A stretch of 64,000 nt of DNA from Moritella sp. JT01 (GTDB lineage: Bacteria; Pseudomonadota; Gammaproteobacteria; Enterobacterales; Moritellaceae): positions 751-64,750 of the forward strand of contig NZ_LOCN01000028.1 of the NCBI RefSeq assembly GCF_001574435.1. Direction: 5' to 3'. Both the position numbers and the translations under genes were made by a program. Shown here in pieces: positions 35,347 through 44,465 of the stretch (its first letter is position 1; every line of letters starts with the position of its first letter). The notes beneath the pieces are model-generated. The model worked only from the letters and a program-made list of their open reading frames with translations, ran no database searches and was not told the DNA's origin.

Positions 35347-36348
35347 ATGATTTTGAAAAACCATAGCTTACTTTCACTAACTTTATTATTGACCTGTGGT
35401 TTATTTGGTAGTGTTGCAGTCGCAAAACCATTGGCAAAGAACGCTGGTTTTTCTGGTACGGTCGGTATTAATGCTGGCGTCAGTGAAACGCAGGGCCAAT
35501 TTAACATTCATGATGATAATGAACAGACCCAAGATCTAAACAATGCTGGTGACGCGGTCTCGAGTGGCGTGTTGTTTCCTTTTTTTCGTGTGGCTTATAC
35601 AACGGAAGACCTTCAGACTCAGTACTTTCTTGGTCAGAGCCCTGAAAATATTTTAAATAGTGCCATACAATATGAAATAGGTGTGAAACACCAATTTGAC
35701 GAACGCCAAAGTATGACATTTGCTTATATTCCGCACGTACCGTTTTTAAAAGAAACTTGGTCAGATCCATTTTTGATCAACGCGCCAAGAGAAAAGAGCG
35801 ACATTGATTCGAGTGCGGTACGTTTAGCTTATAAATTTGCCCCTGTTCAGATTGAATATTCGTATGCATCATATTCGATAGAAAATGAGCAAAGCGGTAG
35901 TCAGAGTATGAGTGCAGAAGAACAAGCCTCGTTAAATCGAGACAGTGATTATCAAAGACTTAGTTTAGAAAGCTTATTTCCGCTATGGCAAGGAATATAC
36001 GCTAAAGCAAATGTGTTTTATGGTGCTCAAGATGCTAAAGGTGAAAGTCAGAGTTTTGATGAATTTCATTATAGCCTTAGTATTATGACTAAATATGAAA
36101 GGCATTTTTTCTCAGTACAAGCGGCATTTAGTAAGCGTGAATACGATGCCGAGAATCCAATGTTTGGAGAGGTACAAGAGGACGATGTTAGCCGTTATTC
36201 ACTCTTTTATTCTTATTCTGAACCGTTTAATATCGAAGGTACTAGCCTTAATATTATTTATCAAAACAAAGAAAATGATGCCAACATTGAGTTCTATGAT
36301 AGCTCGACAAAATTCTTTTCAGTCGGTGTGAGTTATAGTTTTAATTAG
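35347..36348 (+). CDS. DUF2860-family outer-membrane protein
   Basis: A 333-residue exported protein. Signal peptide ends near VAVA|KP. The mature part opens FSGTVGINAGVSETQGQFN and alternates short beta strands through to the terminal aromatic SVGVSYSFN, typical of an outer-membrane barrel. The pattern matches DUF2860 proteins of Vibrio and relatives, whose function is unknown. The gene stands alone. No strong ribosome-binding site precedes the ATG at 35347. A near-consensus FNR box upstream suggests higher expression without oxygen (inference). Confidence 0.78.
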   Translation: MILKNHSLLSLTLLLTCGLFGSVAVAKPLAKNAGFSGTVGINAGVSETQGQFNIHDDNEQTQDLNNAGDAVSSGVLFPFFRVAYTTEDLQTQYFLGQSPENILNSAIQYEIGVKHQFDERQSMTFAYIPHVPFLKETWSDPFLINAPREKSDIDSSAVRLAYKFAPVQIEYSYASYSIENEQSGSQSMSAEEQASLNRDSDYQRLSLESLFPLWQGIYAKANVFYGAQDAKGESQSFDEFHYSLSIMTKYERHFFSVQAAFSKREYDAENPMFGEVQEDDVSRYSLFYSYSEPFNIEGTSLNIIYQNKENDANIEFYDSSTKFFSVGVSYSFN

Positions 36349-36366
36349 AATTAGAATTAGAATTAG
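36343..36366 (+). repeat. Hexamer repeat (AATTAG)x4 at the DUF2860 stop
   Basis: Four tandem copies of AATTAG; the first supplies the final N-stop codons. Each copy holds TAG in the same frame, giving back-up stops. Confidence 0.9.
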
Positions 36367-36383
36367 AAATCGAAAGAACAAAA

Positions 36384-36414
36384 AGGGACGTGATACGATG
36401 AGCATCACGTCCCT
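36384..36414. terminator. Bidirectional terminator
   Basis: Perfect 11-bp stem AGGGACGTGAT / ATCACGTCCCT, 9-nt loop, with AAAA before and CTCTTTT after. Serves the DUF2860 gene and convergent ggt. Confidence 0.85.
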
Positions 36415-36439
36415 CTCTTTTACTGATTGCTCTGGATTG

Positions 36440-38212
36440 TTAATAACCCAAGCTAAGCGCGCTCGGTCTGCGTGGGTCTGATGCGCCGTAAACGCCTTCT
36501 TCTGTCAGCATAATGGTTTGTGTACTGCCCATTGCGGGTTTAACTTCCACTTTATGTCCTTTACTTTTTAATAAGTTAATCGTATCGATATTTAATCCTT
36601 TCTCAATACGGATCATGTCCGGTAACCATTGATGATGAATACGTGTTGCTGCACTGGCTTCTGCAATATTCATATTATGGTCAATCACATTCATGATCAC
36701 TTGTAGCGTTGTGGTGATAATACGTGAGCCGCCTGGACTACCTGTGACCAAATAAGGTTTATTATCTTTTAGGACGATGGTTGGTGTCATTGAGCTAAGT
36801 GGACGTTTTTTGGCTGCGACGGCGTTTGCTTTTCCGCCAATGAGGCCGTAAGCATTTGGTGTACCAGGCTTAGCAGAAAAATCATCCATTTCATTGTTGA
36901 GTAACACCCCAGTTCCATCAGCAACGAGTCCTGACCCATAACTAAAATTAAGGGTATAGGTATTGCTGACTGCGTTACCAAACTTATCAACCACACTGTA
37001 ATGGGTTGTTTGGTTACTCTCGTAAGGCAATAATTTCCCTGGTGAAACGTCGCTGCTTGGTGTTGCTTTGTTAAGGTTTATTTGGCTTACTAGTTGCTTT
37101 GCGTATTGCTTGTTGGTTAGTTCAGCAACTGGCACGTTAACAAAATCTGGATCGCCTAAATATAAACTACGGTCAGCGTAAGCACGGCGCATTGATTCTG
37201 CCATCACATGAATCGTTGCTGCACTATTATGGCCCATTTTATCAATCGGGTATTGTGACAGCATATTTAACATCTGAATAATATGTACGCCGCCAGAAGA
37301 AGGAGGTGGCATGGAAATTACCTGATAACCGCGATAGTCACCCGTAATAGGTTGGCGTTCTATGGCTTTATACGTGGCTAAATCTTGCATTGTCATCATG
37401 CCGCCAGCATTACGTACCGAATCACTGATCTGTTTGGCAATAGGACCTTGATAAAATGCAGGACTGCCTTTTTTAGCAATGGCTGTTAGCGTATTGGCAA
37501 GGTCGGTTTGTTTTAATATTTCTCCCGGCTGATAACTGCTACCGTCTGCTTTATAGAAAATAGTCTGTGTGCTTGGCCATTGGCTTAAGCGCTTTTTCGT
37601 TGCCTGGAGTGAATTTGCTAAGTCAGGTGTAACAACAATACCGTCACGGGCTAATTTGATCGCGGGTGCCATTACTTGTGCTAATGACATACTACCGTAT
37701 TTATTTAATGCGAGTTCAAAGCCTAATACTGTACCCGGCACCCCGACGGCTAGACCATGAAAGCGAGACAGTTGACTGTCTGCATTACCTGCATCGTCTA
37801 AATACATATCAGGGTAAGCAGCTTGTGGTGCTACCTCTCGGTAATCAATCGCAATAGATCGTTGTTCATCGGCTAAATATACCAGCATGAAACCACCGCC
37901 ACCTAAATTACCAGCACGGGGCAGGGTAACAGCTAACGCATAGCCAACGGCAACCGCTGCATCAATGGCATTACCACCTTGTTTCATGATATCAACACCG
38001 ATTTTTGTTGCAAGCGCTTCTTGGCTGGCGACCATGCCGTTTGCTGCCCATACCGGATGATGGATCGCCATTTGACTATAAATAGCGCTGGTTGATGGTT
38101 TAACGTTGGCAACTGTTTCTGTGTTCGTCTTTGCAATGGCGGTTGGTAACGTTAAACTAATGCAGCTGATGAGTCCAAAGGTAAGGCCTTTAATGAGGTG
38201 TGTTGTTGACAT
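36440..38212 (-). CDS. ggt: Gamma-glutamyltransferase
   Basis: Periplasmic enzyme of 590 residues that cleaves or transfers the gamma-glutamyl group of glutathione. Signal peptide ends near IAKT. The precursor self-cleaves before Thr403 in NQTTHYSVVD, creating the N-terminal nucleophile of the small subunit, as Thr391 does in E. coli. Other conserved parts: NAIDAAVAVGYAL, GNLGGGGFMLVY, Arg in DYREVAP, PSSGG, NNEMDDFS, and the SMTPTIV lid. Length matches the E. coli enzyme. With KefB/G and GST nearby the window is rich in glutathione functions, though these are separate transcripts. Confidence 0.95.
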   Translation of the reverse strand: MSTTHLIKGLTFGLISCISLTLPTAIAKTNTETVANVKPSTSAIYSQMAIHHPVWAANGMVASQEALATKIGVDIMKQGGNAIDAAVAVGYALAVTLPRAGNLGGGGFMLVYLADEQRSIAIDYREVAPQAAYPDMYLDDAGNADSQLSRFHGLAVGVPGTVLGFELALNKYGSMSLAQVMAPAIKLARDGIVVTPDLANSLQATKKRLSQWPSTQTIFYKADGSSYQPGEILKQTDLANTLTAIAKKGSPAFYQGPIAKQISDSVRNAGGMMTMQDLATYKAIERQPITGDYRGYQVISMPPPSSGGVHIIQMLNMLSQYPIDKMGHNSAATIHVMAESMRRAYADRSLYLGDPDFVNVPVAELTNKQYAKQLVSQINLNKATPSSDVSPGKLLPYESNQTTHYSVVDKFGNAVSNTYTLNFSYGSGLVADGTGVLLNNEMDDFSAKPGTPNAYGLIGGKANAVAAKKRPLSSMTPTIVLKDNKPYLVTGSPGGSRIITTTLQVIMNVIDHNMNIAEASAATRIHHQWLPDMIRIEKGLNIDTINLLKSKGHKVEVKPAMGSTQTIMLTEEGVYGASDPRRPSALSLGY

Positions 38213-38279
38213 GAATATTCCCTATTCGATTGTTCTGGTGTTATGTAATTGATATAACACAGCATAGCAAATGGTTTTA

Positions 38280-38302
38280 ACTACCAACTTTTAGGTGGTA
38301 GT
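38280..38302. terminator. Imperfect hairpin between the thioesterase and ggt genes
   Basis: ACTACCAAC / GGTGGTAGT (8 of 9 pairs) with loop TTTTA. No T run on the minus strand, so termination is doubtful. Confidence 0.35.
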
Positions 38303-38330
38303 AATTGCACGTGAACTCACATAAATAGGT

Positions 38331-38879
38331 TTAAGCCACTTTATCTACAGGTTCGCTGGTGGAAAAGTTGCGTTTGGCAATACCGAGATCTTTCCATATT
38401 TGCATATGTTCTGGTAACTGTGGTGGACGTTGCTCTATGGGAATTATTTCCATGACTTTATTCGGAGACACTACTTTGCCTCGCTGAGTAAATACAGCCT
38501 TCACTAAACTGTAGTTACATAGCTTTCCATCGGCGACACATTTTTGCTCTAAGTAAAAATACTTCTCATCCCAGCCTAAGTAAGTGGTTTCTACATCGAA
38601 CTTTTTGAATAAACGGATCTCACGAATATAACCGACCTCCACACCTGCCACGATGAAGTTTAATTTATTCTTCAATAATGGGTTGAATGTATTGGTCTGA
38701 ATAGAATGATCCCAACGCGCTTTTTCAAGAAACATGAGATATTTTGCATTGTTAATATGTAGATTCAGATCGATATGACGAAACCCTACTCGAAAAGAGC
38801 GCGTGATGGTATCGAAAAAGCCTTTCGAGTTTGTCTGCTTATTACGAAGGTAAAAGCAACGAATCAACTCACTGATCAT
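38331..38879 (-). CDS. Acyl-CoA thioesterase-like hotdog protein
   Basis: A 182-residue hotdog-fold protein. Residues about 28-150 fit the 4HBT/THEM6-like pattern: FRVGFRHIDLNLHINNAKYLMFLEKARWDHS, where Asp in HIDLNLHINNAKYL is at the usual catalytic place, then FKKFDVETTYLGWDEKYFYLEQ. Likely hydrolyses an acyl-CoA or acyl-ACP; substrate unknown. Cytoplasmic. The first 25 residues are a basic extension. It stands alone on this strand upstream of ggt. Confidence 0.82.
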   Translation of the reverse strand: MISELIRCFYLRNKQTNSKGFFDTITRSFRVGFRHIDLNLHINNAKYLMFLEKARWDHSIQTNTFNPLLKNKLNFIVAGVEVGYIREIRLFKKFDVETTYLGWDEKYFYLEQKCVADGKLCNYSLVKAVFTQRGKVVSPNKVMEIIPIEQRPPQLPEHMQIWKDLGIAKRNFSTSEPVDKVA

Positions 38880-39565
38880 AAAGCCTCAATAATGATTGTT
38901 ATAGGTAATAGAATAAAGAGTCTACTGCGTTCTTTATTATTGTCACGTCAATTGTAATTAAAATGTTAATCACTACTTGTTCCTATGTGGTAAATCCTAA
39001 TTTGGTTGAAATCTGAAAAGGATGGGGACCTCTTTAAATAGACATTAAATACCGCATTAACATCATTATTCTCACTGTAAATTAAGTTAAATCAACTTGA
39101 TAAGTGTTTTATTCTGCGTGTTAAGCTTTTATAAGTTGTTTTGTAGTTATATATTCCAATATATTGGTTCCATTCTCTATCGGGAATCGTTATATCGCTC
39201 ACAAATTTAATCGGATTAAAAATTAAATGATAATTAGTTATTAGCGTTATTATTAGATATTTTATAGAAAGAAACCTTGTTAATTCCGTTACCAACCTTA
39301 ACCTATTGATCAGTAGTGACTTTAATAATTAAAAATATAATTTAAATATGACCATTTGTTACCTTGCTGCTTTATTCCTCTTTAACTTAATTTACATTGA
39401 AAAATAAGTTGTGATGAAGATCGTCAAATCTAGCTAACAGCATTATTGACTGCCTATAAAGTGTTACATTGGTTTCATCTTCTGACAGGTAAGTGGTCAG
39501 TGAAATGATTAACTTAAATTAGCAATTTAACATGATAAAATTGCTTAACTATAATCGAGGCTATA
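38880..39565. other. 686-bp AT-rich gap, no convincing gene
   Basis: A 67-codon minus frame (39092-39295) has no ribosome-binding site or recognisable family; it could be a remnant. A CRP-like half-match (TTGTGATGAAGATC, near 39406-39419) and the ribosome-binding site GAGG (39557-39560) serve the porin gene. No terminator or RNA gene is seen. Confidence 0.6.
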
Positions 39566-40249
39566 ATGAAAAAATTTGCATTAACTCTACTTTGCGCATC
39601 AATCGCTGCACCTGTATTCGCTGGTGGTTCTTATGTTACTGGTAATGTAAAGGGTAACACTGAACGTGATACTGAATATACGCTTGAAGCGGGTCATACA
39701 TTTTCTGCAGGGACAACCTTATTAGTAGAAGTTGCTGGTACTCTTCACGATGGCGTACGTAGTGTAACTGATACGACATTTGGTATTGAGCAAATGGCTT
39801 ATACAAATGGTGGTTTATGGACTGCAATTGGTTACCACGATTTAAGCCTTGATGGTTCAGTAGAGGGCGATTCTGGTCAACGTCGCCCATTAGTTAAAAT
39901 TGGCTATAATTTTGATAATGGTTTGTTCGTCAGTAACCGTACTCGTTTCCATTACAGTACGACAGAAAGTGACTGGAAAGAGATCCGTTATGACAATGCA
40001 GTTGGCTTCAACATGGATAACGGTATTCAACTTAAACTGAATGTTATTTATAACCAACGTGGCTTTGCTGATACGGCTAAATTTGGTGAAAATGGTGATC
40101 GTGACAGCTATAACACCGAATGGCGTGTAACAAAGAATGATTTCATGGGCACAGGTATTGCCCCATACTTTGAGTTACGTGATGAAGACATGGGTAAAGA
40201 TGAAGATCGTAACCTCGCGTTCACATTTGGTGCTTCTTACGGTTTCTAA
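39566..40249 (+). CDS. KdgM-like small porin
   Basis: A 227-residue outer-membrane barrel. Signal peptide ends VFA|GG. About 12 amphipathic strands can be followed (YTLEAGHTF, TLLVEVAGTL, WTAIGYHDLSL, PLVKIGYNF, NRTRFHY, GIQLKLNVIYN, TEWRVTKN, APYFELRDE, LAFTFGASYGF), ending in aromatic F. Size and strand pattern resemble the oligogalacturonate-specific KdgM/NanC porin family, so uptake of acidic oligosaccharides is possible; family assignment is moderate. GAGG at 39557 supports the start. Confidence 0.68.
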   Translation: MKKFALTLLCASIAAPVFAGGSYVTGNVKGNTERDTEYTLEAGHTFSAGTTLLVEVAGTLHDGVRSVTDTTFGIEQMAYTNGGLWTAIGYHDLSLDGSVEGDSGQRRPLVKIGYNFDNGLFVSNRTRFHYSTTESDWKEIRYDNAVGFNMDNGIQLKLNVIYNQRGFADTAKFGENGDRDSYNTEWRVTKNDFMGTGIAPYFELRDEDMGKDEDRNLAFTFGASYGF

Positions 40250-40286
40250 GTCTTGACCGTTTAGCACAATAATAAATCTTTTATGT

Positions 40287-40319
40287 AAAATCCCGCTTAT
40301 TTGCAGTAAGCGGGATTTT
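40287..40319. terminator. Strong bidirectional terminator
   Basis: Perfect 13-bp stem AAAATCCCGCTTA / TAAGCGGGATTTT, loop TTTGCAG, followed by T. Ends the porin gene and serves the convergent DeoR gene. Confidence 0.9.
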
Positions 40320-40384
40320 TATATCGATAGCCTAGCTAATTATATGTGGTTATCTGTTCTGCATCCACAAACCTGAATAGAAGC

Positions 40385-41152
40385 TTATCTCGGTGCTACG
40401 ATGACCGTAATATTTTTTGCTTCAATTGCTGTGCGTTGTTCATCAGTAATATCAGCATCGGTAATTAACGTACTAATCGTGTCCCATGCTAATTCTAAGT
40501 TTGGCATTTTACGGCTGATCTTATCTGATTCGACCATAACAACGACTTCTCTTGATACCTCGGCCATCACGCGACTGAGTCCAATTAGTTCATTAAACGT
40601 GGTACTGCCACGCTCTAAGTCAATGCCGTCTGCGCCGATAAACAGCTGATCAAAATCATATGATCTCAGTACCTGTTCAGCAATTTGACCTTGAAAAGAT
40701 TCTGAGTGTGGATCCCATGTACCGCCTGTCATTAATAACGTAGGTTCATTTTCCAAGCCGTTCAATGCATTCGCTACTTGCAGTGAGTTTGTCATGGTTA
40801 TTAGCCCTCTCTTATTTGCGAGCTGCTCAATTAAACTGGCCGTGGTTGTGCCGCTATCGATAATGATACGATTATGATCGCGAATACGTAACGCCGCAGC
40901 GATGGCAATTGCAGTTTTACACTGGGATACCTTATCTGTTTCAATTTCAGGTAATAGTTCTTTCGGGAGCGGAATTGCACCGCCATAACGGCGTAATAAT
41001 AGACCATTTTGTTCTAAGGCTGTTAGGTCTTTACGAATAGTTACTTCTGATGTTTCAAAACGTTGTGCTAGTTCATCAACGCTAAGGTTACCTTGTTCTT
41101 CAAGTAATTTAATGATGGTATGGCGACGTTGTTGAGTGTTGCGTTTTGACAT
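40385..41152 (-). CDS. DeoR-family transcriptional regulator
   Basis: A 255-residue sugar-phosphate-sensing regulator. N-terminal helix-turn-helix: QQRRHTIIKLLEEQGNLSVDELAQRFETSEVTIRKDLTALE, followed by LLRRYGGA typical of the family. The C-terminal effector domain has IIIDSGTTTASLIEQLAN, TNSLQVANAL and FIGADGIDLERGSTTFN, which binds phosphorylated sugars in relatives. It resembles regulators linked with amino-sugar genes (AgaR/GlmR-like), but no sugar genes are adjacent, so target and ligand are open. Confidence 0.88.
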   Translation of the reverse strand: MSKRNTQQRRHTIIKLLEEQGNLSVDELAQRFETSEVTIRKDLTALEQNGLLLRRYGGAIPLPKELLPEIETDKVSQCKTAIAIAAALRIRDHNRIIIDSGTTTASLIEQLANKRGLITMTNSLQVANALNGLENEPTLLMTGGTWDPHSESFQGQIAEQVLRSYDFDQLFIGADGIDLERGSTTFNELIGLSRVMAEVSREVVVMVESDKISRKMPNLELAWDTISTLITDADITDEQRTAIEAKNITVIVAPR

Positions 41153-41232
41153 AATTTAATGAGTTCTTGTTAGTTCTTTATTTAAAATAGGAGTGTAGCA
41201 ATATAATGAATTAACGTCAGCAGTAATCTAAA

Positions 41233-42495
41233 TTAACTCGCCGGAAAGTATAAATTACTGCGTTGTATTAAGTTAAATTTATTTAACTTATCAGGTGCAA
41301 TATCATTGCAACTAATCGCTTTAGCAATCGTAATATTATCCTGACCACAGTGGCGTAACAGCGGCTGTTTTTTTAGTGGTTCAAGTTTATTAAAGTCGAC
41401 AATGAGGGGCTTTCGAAGGCTATTAATAATACCCATCAGTACTTGCGCTTGGTTGCTATCATAATTGACGATTGTACCAATCGGATATATGCCCATCATT
41501 TTAATAAACTGCTCAAGATAAGTTTTGTTGTAATGCTTGTTAGCGGCTTTAAACAGTAATCCAATGGCGAGATTAGGTGAATAACGATGCTGAGGTAAAT
41601 TAGCATTACACATCTCATTATAGCGGGTGGTGATCGCAATTAACTGCGCGAATTTAGACATCTTATCTTGCTTTATACCACGTGGGTAACCGCTGCCATC
41701 AAACTTTTCATTACTCTGTAAGATGCTATTAATCACGCTATCGGCAAGCGCGTCGATGCCTTGTAGTTTCTGCGATGCATAAGCTGGGTGTTGTTTCAGA
41801 TAATTAATTTCGGGCTTCGTCAATTCTGATTTTTTATTACGAATTGAAGCGGGCACCCATAACATACCGTATTGGCTAAGCAGCGCGGTTTGCGTCACGA
41901 TCGCAATATCCTGTGCGCTAAAGGACAATTGCTGCGCTAAGCGTGTGCTTAATACGGCGATATTCATTGCGTTTTGATAAAGCGGATCACCAGATAATTC
42001 TTCATTGCATAACACAAAGCTATAATCATGTTGTTGTGCAGCCGCTATTGTTAACTCACCAGAAAGCACTTCTAATTGTGATATTGCTTGCTGGGGTTGT
42101 AAGCTGAGCTTGCTGTAAATATCTTTTAGTATCGTAATCTTGTTTTGGTATTTTGAGCGCGCTTGACGGATCTGTTTCCACCATATCTGCTGTTGTAATA
42201 CTTGTATTTTTTGTTCTTCTTCAGCGTATTTTAATGCAGTTTTTTGTTCTGCTATTTTTGCCGCTAAAGCAAGTTCGTTAGCTGTCGTATGCTGTGCTGA
42301 TGGCATTGGCGTCACTTTACTGCGAGATAGGTCAACGGCAATCGTGTCGAAGCCAAGGTGCTGTAATATTTGTAATTGCTTTGTATCCTTAATTATAAAT
42401 GAATTAAGGATAAAAGGGTGGGATGTCCAACCGATGGGAAGATTAATATAATGACCGACTTTAAGGTCTTTAATCGTTAATGAGACATTTTCCAT
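41233..42495 (-). CDS. Degenerate HD-GYP protein with N-terminal DUF3391-like domain
   Basis: A 420-residue cytoplasmic protein. Residues 1-62 resemble the DUF3391 domain that precedes many HD-GYP phosphodiesterases (DLKVGHYINLP, LQHLGFDTIAVDL). A helical linker rich in Q, E and A (75-150) follows. Residues about 165-340 align with HD-GYP, but the metal ligands are gone: expected H becomes Asn175, the HD pair is Ser207-Gln208, and the HH pair before E is Ser261-Asn262. The DGSGYP motif (266-271) is intact. Hydrolysis of c-di-GMP is therefore unlikely; a binding or scaffold role is inferred. Transcribed alone, 80 bp upstream of the DeoR gene on the same strand. Confidence 0.82.
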   Translation of the reverse strand: MENVSLTIKDLKVGHYINLPIGWTSHPFILNSFIIKDTKQLQILQHLGFDTIAVDLSRSKVTPMPSAQHTTANELALAAKIAEQKTALKYAEEEQKIQVLQQQIWWKQIRQARSKYQNKITILKDIYSKLSLQPQQAISQLEVLSGELTIAAAQQHDYSFVLCNEELSGDPLYQNAMNIAVLSTRLAQQLSFSAQDIAIVTQTALLSQYGMLWVPASIRNKKSELTKPEINYLKQHPAYASQKLQGIDALADSVINSILQSNEKFDGSGYPRGIKQDKMSKFAQLIAITTRYNEMCNANLPQHRYSPNLAIGLLFKAANKHYNKTYLEQFIKMMGIYPIGTIVNYDSNQAQVLMGIINSLRKPLIVDFNKLEPLKKQPLLRHCGQDNITIAKAISCNDIAPDKLNKFNLIQRSNLYFPAS

Positions 42496-43046
42496 TTCTA
42501 TTCCTTTACTACCTTCCTAAGAATAACAACCTAATTGTTTATTGTGGCATTGTAAATACGTATAAATAATTATAGGGAATATATTTATTGTTATCAAAAA
42601 TTAAATATAGGTAATAGACATAGATCCAATTTAGTAGTCGTTTATTTTATTCACAGTCATGCTCTAAGTATAAAATAAAATTATTCAACGGTGATTAACA
42701 TAATAAACAATGTTGAATAGTGAATAATACTAAAAAGATGAAGTATCCTGACTCTTTGTGAGAGCTTTTGTCCAATTGACTATACCTTACTAACCATTTT
42801 AGATAAATTTTATTTGCTTCATTTTTAGACGTTTTTATCGTTCATTATTCTTTAAATTATCATACTCGCCTATTTACGCCTCAATGTTATCTATCACTGA
42901 ATAAATCGTTGTACGTGAAACGGATTAACATAATAGATATTTTAAAGACACATACTTAGTACGTTGTAAACGCGAATGAGATCGATTATCATTACTGTTT
43001 GTGGCGATCAATAACGATTGCAGACATTTACAAATAAGGGATTTCT
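42496..43046. other. 551-bp divergent AT-rich gap, no gene seen
   Basis: Separates the degenerate HD-GYP gene from the dihydroorotate dehydrogenase-like gene. A weak Fur-like match TGAGATCGATTATCA (42977-42991, perfect right half) lies 56 bp before the latter. No open frame, terminator or RNA gene is evident. Confidence 0.6.
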
Positions 43047-44249
43047 ATGAGTGCTATTGTTGGGTTAAGGAATTATATTTTGAAAATATTGTATCGGATA
43101 TTTCGTCCGATAATATTTTTGATGGATCCAGAGCAAGCCCATTACGCGCTTAAGAAAATAGGGGTGTTTTTAGGCAGTAATGTAATAACACGATTAATCA
43201 CAGGATTGTTATTTAATTATAGGCATAAGAGTTTGAACACAGAGGTCGACGGAGTCAAGTATCGTAATCCGGTCGGTTTATCAGCTGGTTTTGATAAAGA
43301 TGGTGAACTTACAAAAATTTATCCATATTTGGGCTTTGGATTAGCTGAATTAGGTTCTTTTACCGGCGAAATTTGTCCGGGAAATCCAGGTAAACGTCTA
43401 TTCCGGATGGTAAAATCTAAGTCTATTGTGGTGTGGTATGGCCTAAATAACCTTGGCGCAGAAAAAATATCAGCTCGACTCGCTGACGTTGATTTTGGTG
43501 ATTTACGTATTGGTATTAATGCAGCTAAATCTAATGTCTCCCCTGACTTTGTATTAGCAGAATCAATTCGTGATTATCTTAAAACGATGACTTTATTTAA
43601 GGATATTGGTGATTACTATACAATTAATATTAGTTGTCCAAATACTCAAGATGGCGAACCTTTTGTTGATGCTGATAATTTAGGGGCTCTATTGGCCGCT
43701 GTGAATGAAAATATTAGAACGATTTCGGATAAACCTATTTATGTTAAATTAGCAGCAGATCTTACTTTTGACGAGATCGATGTCATTGTTGATGGTTGTA
43801 TTGAGTATAAAATGGATGGTTTTGTATTAACAAATCTTGCTAAACCAGGCTGTAACCAAGAGCATATTTCGGCTGAATACCCATCTAAACTTGGTTTATT
43901 ACCTGAAGGAAAGGGTGCGATGAGTGGGTTACCGCTTCAGCGTATTTCTACGAATGTTATTCGTCATGTTTATCGTCGTACCCGAGGTGAGCTTACTATT
44001 ATTGGTGTGGGAGGCATTTTTACGGCAAAAGATGCGTATGAAAAAATCACATCTGGGGCTAATTTATTACATATGATCACCACCATGATCTTTGATGGAC
44101 CGCAAAATATTAGTGAAATAAACCGTGGTCTAGTTAAATTATTAAAAGAAGATGGTTTTACTTCAATTGAGCAAGCTGTGGGTTCTAGAAACCCTTTACC
44201 AGCGTTAGCACTTCAAGAGACGATAGAGCAAGTAGCAGAGGTGGCTTAG
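43047..44249 (+). CDS. Dihydroorotate dehydrogenase-like protein (class-2 layout, atypical active site)
   Basis: A 400-residue FMN barrel protein. The N-terminal helices (about 8-60: FRPIIFLMDPEQAHYALKKIG) match the membrane-binding, quinone-using class 2. FMN site: NPVGLSAGFDKDGE (Lys84), YGLNNLGA, KLAADL, TNLAKPG and IGVGGIFTAKDAYEKI. The active-site motif reads NISCPNTQDG with Cys197, where class 2 enzymes have Ser; Cys is usual in class 1. It is also about 60 residues longer than PyrD of E. coli. It may be a pyrD paralogue with another substrate or partner; if it is the only one in the genome it would serve pyrimidine synthesis. The YeaC-like gene follows after 1 bp. Confidence 0.8.
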   Translation: MSAIVGLRNYILKILYRIFRPIIFLMDPEQAHYALKKIGVFLGSNVITRLITGLLFNYRHKSLNTEVDGVKYRNPVGLSAGFDKDGELTKIYPYLGFGLAELGSFTGEICPGNPGKRLFRMVKSKSIVVWYGLNNLGAEKISARLADVDFGDLRIGINAAKSNVSPDFVLAESIRDYLKTMTLFKDIGDYYTINISCPNTQDGEPFVDADNLGALLAAVNENIRTISDKPIYVKLAADLTFDEIDVIVDGCIEYKMDGFVLTNLAKPGCNQEHISAEYPSKLGLLPEGKGAMSGLPLQRISTNVIRHVYRRTRGELTIIGVGGIFTAKDAYEKITSGANLLHMITTMIFDGPQNISEINRGLVKLLKEDGFTSIEQAVGSRNPLPALALQETIEQVAEVA

Positions 44250-44250
44250 T

Positions 44251-44421
44251 ATGTTTGAACAGGTATCTGTTAATTTACCGCAGGCTATTTGTTATGAGTT
44301 TCGCCAAGCGTTAAGACAGGGCTGTTGGAAGAGTGGATTACTGTTAACAGAGCAGCAACGGCGAATCTGTGAACAGGTTTTGTTTTATCATGAAGGTAAT
44401 GATTCTAACTGTAATCATTAA
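44251..44421 (+). CDS. YeaC/DUF1315-like small protein
   Basis: A 56-residue frame starting 1 bp after the preceding stop. The core EFRQALRQGCWKSGLLLTEQQRRICEQVLFYHE fits the DUF1315 (YeaC) pattern: a helix, K/R-G-x-W-x-x-G-x-x-L-T-x-x-Q and a second helix. It is shorter than the usual 80-90 residues at the N-terminus. No separate ribosome-binding site, so translation probably depends on the upstream gene. Function of the family is unknown. A strong terminator follows. Confidence 0.72.
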   Translation: MFEQVSVNLPQAICYEFRQALRQGCWKSGLLLTEQQRRICEQVLFYHEGNDSNCNH

Positions 44422-44428
44422 TAAAAAG

Positions 44429-44456
44429 CCCAGCTAACTCATTAAGGTTAGCTGGG
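44429..44456. terminator. Bidirectional terminator
   Basis: Perfect 10-bp stem CCCAGCTAAC / GTTAGCTGGG, 8-nt loop, with AAAAAG to the left and GATTTTATTT to the right; serves the YeaC-like gene and convergent adhE. Confidence 0.88.
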
Positions 44457-44465
44457 TGATTTTAT

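Noticed and set aside
38230-38270. Zur-like or other dyad GTTATGT...ATATAAC before ggt
   Set aside because: Arms match only in part and the centre lacks the TTATAA core of the three good sites.
39092-39295. 67-codon minus-strand frame in the gap before the porin gene
   Set aside because: No ribosome-binding site, no recognisable family and AT-rich composition; kept only as a possible remnant.
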